A stretch of 64,000 nt of DNA, from positions 124,001 through 188,000 of the forward strand of contig NZ_QLMJ01000023.1 in NCBI RefSeq assembly GCF_003259845.1. The letters run 5' to 3'. Source of the stretch: Actinoplanes lutulentus (lineage in GTDB: Bacteria; Actinomycetota; Actinomycetes; Mycobacteriales; Micromonosporaceae). The first letter of the stretch is position 1; every line of letters begins with the position of its first letter. Under the pieces are notes generated by a model that was not told the origin of the DNA, searched no databases, and saw only the letters and a list, made by a program, of their open reading frames with translations. A program made the translations under genes and the position numbers. This document shows positions 1-8,273 of this stretch, piece after piece.

Positions 1-833
1 CGATAGGGCTCCGGCGACAGGGTCAGTGACAACCGCAGCCCGGGCAGGCTCAGCTCCCACGTGCTGGCGACCGGACCACTCCCGGACGCGACGGAGGGAC
101 CGTGAACGACAAGCGTTCGTGCGTACCGAAGGAAGGGTTTCAGAGCGACGAGGCGCCCGGCGCCCGGCAGGCAGACCGCGCCGGGCGCGGGCCGGGAGGT
201 GAGCCGCAGCGTGCGGCCCGCCGGAACCGCCCAGAGCACCGATCTGTCCGATGCGGAGAGGCGTTGCAGCAGCGTGCGGGCGTCCGCGATGGTCAGCGAC
301 GCGCGCGGGTCGAACCGCGACGTCAGCACCTGCGCCTCGGCGAACCCGCGCAGCCAGCGCGACGGCAGCGGCACCTTGCGCTCCACCACCGGACCGTCGA
401 ACGTGGTCACCGTCAGATCATCGGGACCGACCGCGACGTGCAGCGGATCCACCCGGCCGACACGGGCCAGCGCGCGCTGCAGCGGCAGGTTGACGTCCAC
501 ATTGGTGGTGCCGTGCGCGACGATCTCCCCGTCCAGCCCGGCGGGCAGCACGTCGAGCCGGGCATAAACGCCGCAGCACCCGGAGAACGACTCGAACCGC
601 AACCGGTCCGACCCGGCGGTCACCACCGGGTCGAGGCTGGCCGGACTGACCGGCCGGAAATACCGGCTCCGGGCGACCTCCGCGACGGCGAGCAGACCGG
701 TCGCCGCAGCGCCCGGGTCAGTGAGGAAACCGGTGAAGAAACGGGGGTGCGCCGCCGGACCGCCGGAGGTCTGGAGGGTGAGGCCGTCGTCCAGCGCCGA
801 CGAGCCGAGGTACGAGTACGCCGCGGAAACCAT
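1..833 (-). CDS. SWIM zinc-finger family protein, N-terminal part (truncated by window edge)
   Basis: An open minus-strand frame runs from ATG at 833 to the window edge without a stop, giving about 277 codons; the C-terminus lies outside. The translation matches my recollection of actinobacterial SWIM-domain proteins: an early TSGGPAAHPRFFTGF segment, then GLLAVAEVARSRYF, RFESFSGCCGVYARLD, HGTTNVDVN, and RWLRGFAE. The CxCxnCxH zinc finger itself would lie in the missing C-terminal part, so the assignment rests on the N-terminal family region only. No strong ribosome-binding site precedes the ATG. The gene is read in the same direction as the LacI gene upstream of it, separated by 186 bp. Its role is not established; DNA or protein binding through the SWIM finger is the family expectation. 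Confidence 0.72.
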   Translation of the reverse strand, partial: MVSAAYSYLGSSALDDGLTLQTSGGPAAHPRFFTGFLTDPGAAATGLLAVAEVARSRYFRPVSPASLDPVVTAGSDRLRFESFSGCCGVYARLDVLPAGLDGEIVAHGTTNVDVNLPLQRALARVGRVDPLHVAVGPDDLTVTTFDGPVVERKVPLPSRWLRGFAEAQVLTSRFDPRASLTIADARTLLQRLSASDRSVLWAVPAGRTLRLTSRPAPGAVCLPGAGRLVALKPFLRYARTLVVHGPSVASGSGPVASTWELSLPGLRLSLTLSPEPY

Positions 834-1019
834 GCCCGAGAACCTAGGCAAGGGGTACGACAATTTCTCACCCAGGCCTTTTCATGGGTACGAGCCACGG
901 GGCCGGAGCCGAACTACGCCACCTGGACTACCCCGCGACCACATGCGACGCAAGGCCGCTGCGCGCCTCTCGCTACCGGTGCATGGTCACCCCGCGGGCG
1001 CCCGCCCCCGACCCGGCGG

Positions 1020-2036
1020 TCAGCGGAGCGGGGCCGTCGACTCGCGGGTCAGCAGCCGCACCGGGAGGGTCTCCACGCCGGACACCGGGGTGCCGTCCAT
1101 GGCCGCGGACAAACGCTGGGCGGCCGTCCGGCCCAGCTGTTCCAGATTCAGGTCGACGGTGGTCAGCGGCGGGCGGGCGTTCGCCGCGAGCACGTGCCAG
1201 TTGTCGAAGCCGATCACCGCCACCTGGGACGGGACGTCGATGCGTTCCTCGTGCAGGACGTCCAGCACGCCGCGGGCGATCTCGTCGGAGCCGGCGAAGA
1301 TGGCGTCGACGTCGGGGCAGCGGTCGAGCAGCATGCGGGTGGCGCCGCGGCCCCACGCCTCGGACCACATGCCGAACCAGACCTCGCCGCCCGCCAGCGA
1401 CAGACCCTCCTCGGCGAGGCGGTCCAGGGCGCCGCGGGCACGGTCCTGGGCGGCGCCGTACCCCGGATCGCCGGTGATGTGGGCGATCCTGCGGCGACCG
1501 CAGCGGATCAGGTGGTCGACGGCGAGCCGGCCGCCGCCGATGTTGTCGGTGACCAGGGAGAGGTCGGCGGGGTCGTCCGACGGGGCGTACGCGTAGATCA
1601 CCGGGACCGGCAGCTCGCCCAGCGACGGCCGGGTGTCCGGGCGCGCGCCCACCACGATGAGGCCGTCGACGCGGCGGGACAGCAGCGCGCGCAGATGGTG
1701 CTTTTCGCGGATCGTGTCACCACGGGCGTCGCACAGGAAGACCGATGTCTGGTCGGATCCGAAGGCGTCCTCGGCTCCCATCAGGATCGGTATCGAGAAC
1801 CGGCCCTCCAGGTCGGACGTCAGCAGGCCGACAGTGCCGCTGCGCTGGGTGATCAGACCCTGGGCGAGGGTGTTCGGTGAGAACGACAGCTGCTCGGCGG
1901 CCTTGACCACGCGCGCGCGTGTTTCCGCGCGGACCTGCGGCTGACCGTTCAGTGCCTTCGACGCCGTGGCGACCGAGACCCCGGCGAGCCGGGCGACGTC
2001 GCGCAGCGTGACGGCACGGTTGGCCGCTGCCCCCAT
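1020..2036 (-). CDS. LacI-family transcriptional repressor
   Basis: 338 residues. An N-terminal helix-turn-helix at about residues 10-31 (TLRDVARLAGVSVATASKAL) is followed by a hinge region and a periplasmic-binding-protein-like sugar-sensing domain (VGLLTSDL, VDGLIVVGARPD, GFDNWHVLAANARPPLTTVD). The frame is open further upstream, but the ATG at 2036 is chosen because the family N-terminus begins there and a GGAG lies about 8 bp before it. The gene diverges from the sugar importer operon. A GAAAA/TTTTC palindrome just past the importer -10 region is its likely operator, and a near-identical site precedes the large glycosidase at 21010. By family logic it releases DNA when an imported sugar, perhaps L-arabinose or an arabino-oligosaccharide, binds; the ligand is inferred from neighbours only. 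Confidence 0.93.
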   Translation of the reverse strand: MGAAANRAVTLRDVARLAGVSVATASKALNGQPQVRAETRARVVKAAEQLSFSPNTLAQGLITQRSGTVGLLTSDLEGRFSIPILMGAEDAFGSDQTSVFLCDARGDTIREKHHLRALLSRRVDGLIVVGARPDTRPSLGELPVPVIYAYAPSDDPADLSLVTDNIGGGRLAVDHLIRCGRRRIAHITGDPGYGAAQDRARGALDRLAEEGLSLAGGEVWFGMWSEAWGRGATRMLLDRCPDVDAIFAGSDEIARGVLDVLHEERIDVPSQVAVIGFDNWHVLAANARPPLTTVDLNLEQLGRTAAQRLSAAMDGTPVSGVETLPVRLLTRESTAPLR

Positions 2037-2101
2037 GGTCTCCAAGCCTCGCCTCCGATCCGGACGATTGTCAGCCGGTGCATCGCCCACTGTCGAACCT
2101 C

Positions 2102-2148
2102 TTGACAAGAAAATCTCCACAGCATTACGTTTCTGAAAACCTTTTCGG
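2102..2148 (+). promoter_or_regulatory. Importer promoter with LacI-type operator
   Basis: A perfect -35 TTGACA (2102-2107), a 17-bp spacer and a weak -10 TTACGT (2125-2130) are followed by CTGAAAACCTTTTCGG (2133-2148). The inner arms GAAAA and TTTTC are a perfect inverted repeat around CC. The operator would cover the transcription start, which is a standard repression geometry. It lies in the divergent lacI/importer intergenic region, so one site could control both directions. The -10 match is poor; the argument rests on the same architecture recurring at 21089-21136. Confidence 0.7.
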
Positions 2149-2277
2149 TAGCCACGCCAGGCTGCCGCACCATCCGCTTTACCTGCTGATCTACCGCGTA
2201 GGGCCGCACTCAGCGTAGCCCATGCCGCGGCGACTCCGAAACATAAGTCCGAAACGCGGTTTCGAGGAGGAAACACA

Positions 2278-3591
2278 GTGAGGACACGCATAGCACGCGG
2301 CTACCGCCGAGCGGTCGCCACGATCGCGGCCCTGGGCCTGGTCGCCACCATGGCGGCCTGCGGATCGAGCGACGACGACACGAACAGCGCCTCCGCGGCG
2401 GTCACGGCCGAGGGCACCGACGACGGTTCCGAGCTCACCCTCTGGACCCGGGCACCCTTGGAGCTGCAGGCCAAGGCGCTCGTCGACGCGTACAACAAGT
2501 CGCACAAGAACCAGGTGAAGCTGACCATCGTCCCGAACGACGACTACGTGGCGAAGGTGGGCGCGGCGGCCGGCTCCGGTGATCTGCCGGACCTGTTCGC
2601 GGCGGACATCGTCTACGTGCCGAACTGGACGAAGGCCGGCCTGTTCAGCGACATGACCGAGCGGATCAAACTCCTTCCGTACGCCGACAAGATCAACCAG
2701 GGGCACATCAAGGCGGGCACCTTCGACGGCAAGGAGTACGTCCTGCCGTTCGTCCTGGACCTGTCGGTGATGTTCTGGAACAAGGCGCTGTACAAAGAAG
2801 CGGGCCTCGACCCGGAGAAGGGCCCGGCCACCCTCGACGAGTACAAGGCGCACGCCCTCGCCATCCAGAAACTGAACAAGAAGGACACGTACGGCACCTA
2901 CTTCGGCGGCAACTGCGGTGGCTGCGGCGTCTTCACCTGGTTCCCGATGGTCTGGGCCAGCGGCGAGGAGGTCATGGACGCCGAGGGCACGAAGTCGCTG
3001 CTCGACGGCCCGGCCGCGCAGAAGGTCTACTCCACCTTCCGGGAGCTGCAGGACGCCGGTGCGATCGCGCCCGCCGCCAAGGACGACACCGGCGCCACCT
3101 GGGTCGCCGCGTTCCAGGAGGGCAAGATCGGCGTGATGCCGTACCCGGCCACCCTGCTGCCGACGGCCGCCAAGACCGTCGACGTGGGTGTCGCCCCGAT
3201 TCCCGGGGTGAGCGCCGGCAGCGGTTCCACCTTCCTCGGCGGTGACGGCATCGGCATCTCCAAGGACTCCAAGCTCAGTGACCAGTCCTGGAACTTCCTC
3301 GCCTGGCTGACCAGCGAGGCCGCGCAGGTCGACGTGCTCGCCGCGAACAACAGCACGGTGGCCCGCACCGACCTGGCCGACAACCAGTACTCGGCGAAGG
3401 ACCCGCGGGTCGTCACGGTGAACCAGGTCGCGGCGTCGCCGCAGAGCAAGACCCCGTTCGCGATCAACTTCCAGCAGGCGTTCAACGCCCCGGGCAGCCC
3501 CTGGGTGACCCTCTTCCGCAACCAGGTCTACGGCGACGCCGGCGCCCTCGCCGCCGACAACACGGCGGTCAGCGGAGTCCTGGGCCAGTGA
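2278..3591 (+). CDS. Sugar ABC transporter substrate-binding lipoprotein
   Basis: 437 residues, starting at GTG 2278 with a strong GAGGAGG site 8-15 bp upstream. Residues 1-27 are a lipoprotein signal peptide ending in the lipobox MAAC (Cys28), followed by an acidic Ser/Asp linker. The mature part is a family 1 extracellular solute-binding protein: ELTLWTRAPLELQAKALVDAYN, a segment naming a Phe/Trp-rich ligand cleft (YVLPFVLDLSVMFWNKALYKEAGLDPEKG), and GGDGIGISKDSK late in the chain. It captures a sugar or oligosaccharide outside the membrane and delivers it to the two permeases encoded next. The downstream GH127 gene suggests an L-arabinofuranoside as cargo, which is inference. It is the first gene of the operon controlled from 2102-2148. 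Confidence 0.92.
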   Translation: MRTRIARGYRRAVATIAALGLVATMAACGSSDDDTNSASAAVTAEGTDDGSELTLWTRAPLELQAKALVDAYNKSHKNQVKLTIVPNDDYVAKVGAAAGSGDLPDLFAADIVYVPNWTKAGLFSDMTERIKLLPYADKINQGHIKAGTFDGKEYVLPFVLDLSVMFWNKALYKEAGLDPEKGPATLDEYKAHALAIQKLNKKDTYGTYFGGNCGGCGVFTWFPMVWASGEEVMDAEGTKSLLDGPAAQKVYSTFRELQDAGAIAPAAKDDTGATWVAAFQEGKIGVMPYPATLLPTAAKTVDVGVAPIPGVSAGSGSTFLGGDGIGISKDSKLSDQSWNFLAWLTSEAAQVDVLAANNSTVARTDLADNQYSAKDPRVVTVNQVAASPQSKTPFAINFQQAFNAPGSPWVTLFRNQVYGDAGALAADNTAVSGVLGQ

Positions 3592-3672
3592 TTCGCGGGT
3601 CCCGGGACTGCCAGAAGGCTACGAAAGCCACAGCGGCCCCGGGACCCCGTACCCGAGAAAGAAGCGCAAGCG

Positions 3673-4590
3673 ATGGCACCTGCAACGACCCTGGAAGCGC
3701 CGCCGGAAGGCGCGGTCGCGCCGCCCGGCGCGATCCGCAAGAGACGCAAACCGCAGCTCGCGGGGTGGGCTTACGCCGCGCCGACCGCGTTGTTCGTCCT
3801 GATCTTCTTCATCGTGCCGATCCTGCTCGTCGGGCAGATGTCGATCTCCGACTGGGGGCTGTTCGCCGGCAACCGCGGCATCAACGCGCCGGAGAACTTC
3901 ACCAAGGTCATCGACGATCGGCTGTTCTGGCCGGCGGTGTGGTTCACGCTGAAGTACACGGTGGTGACCACCGTGATCCTTCTCGGTCTCGCGCTGGGGC
4001 TCGCGATGCTGGTCCAGGAGGCCAGCCGGTGGACCGGGTTCCTGCGGACCTCGTTCCTGGTGCCGAGCGCGCTGGGCCTGGCGTCGGCGTCGCTGCTGTT
4101 CTACGCGCTCTACTCGCCGCAGAGCACGCCGCTGAAGTTCCTCGGCATCGACTCGTTCCTCGGTACGCCCAGCGCGGCCCTCTGGTCGACAGTGGCACTC
4201 ATCGTCTGGCGCTTCGCCGGCTTCTACATGCTGTTGCTGCTGGTCGGGCTGCAGGGGATCTCCGGTGACGTGTACGAGGCGGCGCGGCTCGACGGCGCCG
4301 GGCGCTGGCAGACGTTCCGGTACGTCACGCTGCCGCTGCTGCGGAGCTCGATCGCGCTCTGCACGATCCTCTGCGTCACCGGGTCGATGCTGGCGTTCGA
4401 CCAGTTCTACATCCTGACCAAGGGCGGCCCGGACAACAGCACGATCACCATCGTGCAGCTCGTCTACAACATGGCCTTCTTCGGTCAGAACAACCTCGGC
4501 AAGGCCGCCGCGCTGTCCATTCTGGTGCTGGTCGCGCTGCTGGTCGTCAACGTGCTGCAGTTCCGCGGCCTGCGCGACAAGGAAAGCTGA
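3673..4590 (+). CDS. Sugar ABC transporter permease, MalF/UgpA type
   Basis: 305 residues with six predicted membrane segments after a basic Pro/Ala-rich N-terminus. The EAA loop, which docks the ATPase, is visible as YEAARLDGAGRWQTFRYVTLPLLRSS. The protein forms half of the membrane channel with the next gene product. It lies 81 bp after the binding-protein gene; the gap shows no clear terminator. Its last base overlaps the start of the second permease, so the two are translationally coupled. No ATPase gene is present in this operon. Actinobacterial CUT1 importers commonly borrow a shared MsiK-type ATPase encoded elsewhere, and that is the likely arrangement here. Confidence 0.93.
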   Translation: MAPATTLEAPPEGAVAPPGAIRKRRKPQLAGWAYAAPTALFVLIFFIVPILLVGQMSISDWGLFAGNRGINAPENFTKVIDDRLFWPAVWFTLKYTVVTTVILLGLALGLAMLVQEASRWTGFLRTSFLVPSALGLASASLLFYALYSPQSTPLKFLGIDSFLGTPSAALWSTVALIVWRFAGFYMLLLLVGLQGISGDVYEAARLDGAGRWQTFRYVTLPLLRSSIALCTILCVTGSMLAFDQFYILTKGGPDNSTITIVQLVYNMAFFGQNNLGKAAALSILVLVALLVVNVLQFRGLRDKES

Positions 4591-5402
4591 TGTCCTGGAT
4601 AAAGACCCCGCAACACGTCCTCGCCGGCGGTCTCGCGCTGATCTTCCTGTTCCCGCTGGCCTGGGCCGCGGTCGCGAGCGTCAGCCCGCAGGGCGGCACC
4701 GCGCAGACCGACGGCTGGGGCTTCGGCAACTACGTCACTCTGGCGAACTATCAGGCCGGCATCGGGCAGTACCTGATCAACTCGATCGTGGTGTCGACAC
4801 TGACGGTCGCGGTCACATTGGGAGTGAGCCTCCTCGGCGGCTACGCCTTCGCGATGTTCACCTTCCCCGGCCGCAACGCGCTGTTCCTGGTGACCCTCGC
4901 GATCCTGATGGTCCCGTACGCGACCCTGCTGATCCCGCTCTACGTCCTGCTCAACCAGCTCGGCCTGCAGAACTCGCTGATCGGCCTCTCGCTGGTGCTC
5001 GCCATGTTCCAGCTGCCGTTCGCGGTGTTCATGATGCGCATCTCGTTCGAGGCGATCCCCGCCGAGCTGCGTGAGGCCGCCCTGATCGACGGCTGCGGCT
5101 CGTTCCGGGCGCTGCGCCACATCCTGGTCCCGGCGGTCAAACCCGGCCTGATCACGGTGGGCCTGTTCGCCTTCCTGGCCGCGTGGAACGACTTCATCAC
5201 GCCGCTCGTGCTGATCAGCGACTCCGACAAGGCGCCGCTGCCGCTCGCCGTCGCCAACATGCGCCAGCAGGTGATGGGCATCGTCGACTTCGGCGCGACG
5301 GAGGCCGGCGTGGTCGTGCTGGCGCTTCCCTGCGTGCTGCTCTTCCTCGCCCTCCAGCGGCACTACGTCCGCGGGTTCATGTCCGGCGCTCTCAAAGGGT
5401 GA
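4590..5402 (+). CDS. Sugar ABC transporter permease, MalG/UgpE type
   Basis: 270 residues, six predicted membrane helices. The EAA motif is present as LREAALIDGCGSFRALRHILVPAVKPGL, and the C-terminal helix ends in RHYVRGFMSGALKG, a very typical end for this family. The start ATG overlaps the preceding stop by one base. The product pairs with the upstream permease as the second half of the import channel. GH127 follows after only 7 bp, which indicates one transcript for uptake and intracellular hydrolysis. Confidence 0.93.
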   Translation: MSWIKTPQHVLAGGLALIFLFPLAWAAVASVSPQGGTAQTDGWGFGNYVTLANYQAGIGQYLINSIVVSTLTVAVTLGVSLLGGYAFAMFTFPGRNALFLVTLAILMVPYATLLIPLYVLLNQLGLQNSLIGLSLVLAMFQLPFAVFMMRISFEAIPAELREAALIDGCGSFRALRHILVPAVKPGLITVGLFAFLAAWNDFITPLVLISDSDKAPLPLAVANMRQQVMGIVDFGATEAGVVVLALPCVLLFLALQRHYVRGFMSGALKG

Positions 5403-5409
5403 TCATCTC

Positions 5410-7248
5410 GTGACAAATCCTGTTTCTCCGAGCCATGGCAAACTGCGGCCGCTCGGCCTGAGCGAGGTGACCCTCAAGCCCGGTTTCTGGCAGCGCCGGC
5501 AGGACGTCAACTCCTCGGCCACCCTCTCCCACATCGAGTACTGGCTGGAGGAGGCCGGCTGGCTGCCCAACTTCGACGGCGCCGTCCGCAACGGACGCGA
5601 GTTCGCGGACAGCGAGATCTACAAATTCCTCGAAGCGATGGCGTGGCAGCTGGGCAACGGCCCGGACCCCGAGCTGGAGGAGCGGTTCCAGAAGATCGTC
5701 GCCCGGGTCGCCTCGGCCCAGGAACCGGACGGTTACCTCAACACCAACTTCGGCCGGCCCGGCCAGCAGCCCCGGTACAGCGACCTGGAGTGGGGCCACG
5801 AGCTCTACTGTTACGGCCACCTGATCCAGGCCGCGGTGGCCCGGGCCCGCACGGCCGGCCACGACCAGCTCGTCGACGTGGCGATCCGGGCCGCCGACCA
5901 CGTCTGTGACGTCTTCGGACCGGACGGCCGCACCGCGGTCTGCGGGCACGCCGAGATCGAGCCGGCGCTCGTCGAGCTGTACCGGGTCACCGGCAACCGG
6001 CGCTATCTGGACCAGGCGAAACTGTTCGTGGACCGGCGCGGGCATCAGGTTCTCCAGGACATCGAGTTCGGTCGCGCGTACTTCCAGGACGACGTGCCGA
6101 TCCGGGAAGCGCAGGTGTTGCGCGGGCACGCGGTCCGGGCCGCGTACCTGGCCGCGGGCGCCGTCGACGTCGCGGTGGAGACCGGCGACACCGCGCTGCT
6201 CGACGCGGTGGCCCGGCAGTGGCGCAACACCGTGGCCCGGCGTACCTATCTGACCGGCGGTTTCGGATCCCGTCATCAGGACGAGGCTTTCGGGGACGAC
6301 TTCGTGCTGCCCCCGGATCGGGCGTACTCCGAGACGTGCGCGGGGATCGGCTCGGTGATGCTGGCCTGGCGGCTCCTGCTCGCCCAGGGCGATCCGGCGT
6401 ACGCGGACCTGATCGAGCGGACGCTCTTCAACGTGATCGCGACGTCGCCGTCGGACGACGGGACGCGCTTCTTCTACACGAACACGCTGCACCAGCGGGT
6501 ACTCGGCACCGAACCACCCGCCGATCAGGTCGTGCCGCGCGCGGCGTCGACGTTGCGGGCGCCATGGTTCTCGGTGTCCTGCTGCCCGACGAACCTGGCA
6601 CGGACGTTCGCGGCGTTGTCCGCCTATATCGCGACAGTCAGCGATGAGGGTCTGCAGATCCACCAATATGCGGCTGCCTCGGTCCGCACGGGCGGCATCG
6701 CTCTGGAGATCGACACCGATTACCCCTCCGACGGCCGCGTCACGATCCGGATCACCGACTCCCCCGCCGACCCGTGGACCCTCACGCTGCGCATCCCGCA
6801 CTGGGCCACCGAAGCGACCCTCGACGGCGAACCGGTGCGTCCCGGCCTCGCGCACCTGCACCGGCGTTTCACGCCGGGCGACACCGTCACCCTCGATCTG
6901 GCGGTCCGCCCCCGGCTCACCGCGCCCGACGCCCGGATCGATGCGGTACGCGGATGCGTGGCCGTCGAACGAGGCCCTGTCGTCTTCTGCCTGGAGTCCG
7001 TCGACCTCCCCTCTGGTCTCGGCCCCGACACCTTGCGGCTGGACGCCGAGGCCGCCCTGACCGACCGGGACGGCGGGGTGGGCATCACCTGCCGCGTGGT
7101 CGGTGAGGAGGACACGGCCTGGCCGTATTCACCCGGGCCCGCCGCCCGCCCGGCAGGAGACCCGATCGCGGTGACGCTGCGCCCGTACCACAACTGGGCC
7201 TCCCGGGGCCCGTCCACGATGCGGGTCTGGCTCCCCCTGGCCGGCTGA
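5410..7248 (+). CDS. GH127 family beta-L-arabinofuranosidase
   Basis: 612 residues without a signal peptide, so cytoplasmic. It has the (alpha/alpha)6-barrel of the family formerly DUF1680, with FWQRRQDVN near the start, GYLNTNF at about 115, and GHAVRAAYLAAGAVDVA. The zinc/cysteine catalytic set known from the characterised enzyme HypBA1 (one Glu, three Cys) is present: Glu308 and Cys310 in YSETCAG, and the vicinal pair Cys391-Cys392 in SCCPTNLAR, one of which acts as nucleophile. The enzyme cleaves terminal beta-L-arabinofuranose. It ends the importer operon and would process the imported oligosaccharide. Its stop lies 2 bp from the stop of the convergent gene at 7251, with no terminator hairpin visible between them. 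Confidence 0.9.
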   Translation: MTNPVSPSHGKLRPLGLSEVTLKPGFWQRRQDVNSSATLSHIEYWLEEAGWLPNFDGAVRNGREFADSEIYKFLEAMAWQLGNGPDPELEERFQKIVARVASAQEPDGYLNTNFGRPGQQPRYSDLEWGHELYCYGHLIQAAVARARTAGHDQLVDVAIRAADHVCDVFGPDGRTAVCGHAEIEPALVELYRVTGNRRYLDQAKLFVDRRGHQVLQDIEFGRAYFQDDVPIREAQVLRGHAVRAAYLAAGAVDVAVETGDTALLDAVARQWRNTVARRTYLTGGFGSRHQDEAFGDDFVLPPDRAYSETCAGIGSVMLAWRLLLAQGDPAYADLIERTLFNVIATSPSDDGTRFFYTNTLHQRVLGTEPPADQVVPRAASTLRAPWFSVSCCPTNLARTFAALSAYIATVSDEGLQIHQYAAASVRTGGIALEIDTDYPSDGRVTIRITDSPADPWTLTLRIPHWATEATLDGEPVRPGLAHLHRRFTPGDTVTLDLAVRPRLTAPDARIDAVRGCVAVERGPVVFCLESVDLPSGLGPDTLRLDAEAALTDRDGGVGITCRVVGEEDTAWPYSPGPAARPAGDPIAVTLRPYHNWASRGPSTMRVWLPLAG

Positions 7249-7250
7249 TC

Positions 7251-8273
7251 TCAGGAGGTCGCGGCGGGATGTGGTCGCGCCGCGACCTTCAGGGATCGCC
7301 CGAACGTCAGTTCCCTGCCTGGTCGGTACGCGTCGTCGGCCGCCAGGACCGGCTCGTGCCGGGCGACCAGGTCCCGGGTGTGTGACGGCCGGGACGTCGC
7401 GGCCAGGCCCGCCCGGAGCAGCGCCTCCAGGTTCTCGCAGGCGAGCAGCCGGCGCTGGCCGGTGTGCTGGCGCCACCACCACTGGCCGTTCAGATATCGC
7501 ATCAGCTCACCGGCGAGCAGCAGCGAATCGTCGAGGGGTTCGGTGACGCCCGGGGCGACGATCGCGCGTACCGCATCGGCCAGGCCGGCGGCGTCGAGCA
7601 TGTGGGCGATCATCTCGGTGGTGCCGAACCCGGGGAGCTCGCGGCCGGTGGCGCGGACCGCGTCGAAGGCCAGCGGCGCGCCCAGCAGCGGGGAGAAGAC
7701 CACCGGGGCGACGCCGACGTAGGCGAGCGCCGCGGTCTCGTGCGGCAGCGACGAACCGGTCAGCGCGACACCGTGCAGGACGGCCACGTCGTACAGGTCG
7801 GTGCGGACACCCTCCGAGTCGTGCATGACGCGCAGCTGGTCCTCGTCGAGCAGCAGCACGTGGACGTCGAGTTCGGTCGCGGCGGTACGGTCGTCGGCGA
7901 ACAGGTCGGCGTACAGATAACCCTGGCTGGACAGGCCACCGGCGACCACGTCGAAACCGCGGATCCGGGCCGGCAGCACCGGGACGACAGTGCCGCGGCC
8001 GGGTGAGACGTACCGATAGTGGTCCATCTTGAGGCGCAGGGTCGCCGGGTTGCGGTTGCCGCCGTACGTCAGCACCGGGAAACGGTCCGCCGTCACCGGC
8101 AGCCCACGGGCGCGGAGCAGGTCGTCGAGGGGTTCACCGGCGTCGGCCAGGGTGAACGCCGGACCGTCCTGCGCCAGTCCGTGCACCTCGGCGTCGACCA
8201 GGACGAAAGGACCGTCCGGGTGGGCGCCGGGGTAGGTGAACGGATGGCTGCGTGCTGCCTCCCAGTAACTCAT
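7251..8273 (-). CDS. Uncharacterised protein with gamma-glutamylcyclotransferase-like motif
   Basis: 340 residues, starting at ATG 8273, which overlaps the stop of the upstream pentapeptide/TPR gene by 4 bp (ATGA); this fixes the start, although the frame is open far upstream. I do not recognise a named family with certainty. Near residue 90 the segment LTYGGNRNPATL resembles the YGSNxNP nucleotide-like loop of gamma-glutamylcyclotransferase/AIG2-fold enzymes, and acidic segments follow (LLLDEDQLRVMHDSEGV), as in that fold. No signal peptide or membrane helix is evident. Translational coupling to a membrane-anchored pentapeptide/TPR protein suggests the two products act together. The fold assignment is tentative. 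Confidence 0.75.
   Translation of the reverse strand: MSYWEAARSHPFTYPGAHPDGPFVLVDAEVHGLAQDGPAFTLADAGEPLDDLLRARGLPVTADRFPVLTYGGNRNPATLRLKMDHYRYVSPGRGTVVPVLPARIRGFDVVAGGLSSQGYLYADLFADDRTAATELDVHVLLLDEDQLRVMHDSEGVRTDLYDVAVLHGVALTGSSLPHETAALAYVGVAPVVFSPLLGAPLAFDAVRATGRELPGFGTTEMIAHMLDAAGLADAVRAIVAPGVTEPLDDSLLLAGELMRYLNGQWWWRQHTGQRRLLACENLEALLRAGLAATSRPSHTRDLVARHEPVLAADDAYRPGRELTFGRSLKVAARPHPAATS

Noticed and set aside
102..1880. A 592-codon plus-strand open frame opposite the SWIM and LacI genes.
   Set aside because: It is Arg/Gly/Ala-rich with no domain, and the opposite strand holds two recognisable proteins.
7249..7250. A bidirectional terminator between the convergent GH127 and cyclotransferase-like genes.
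   Set aside because: The stops are 2 bp apart and no stem of useful length spans the junction.
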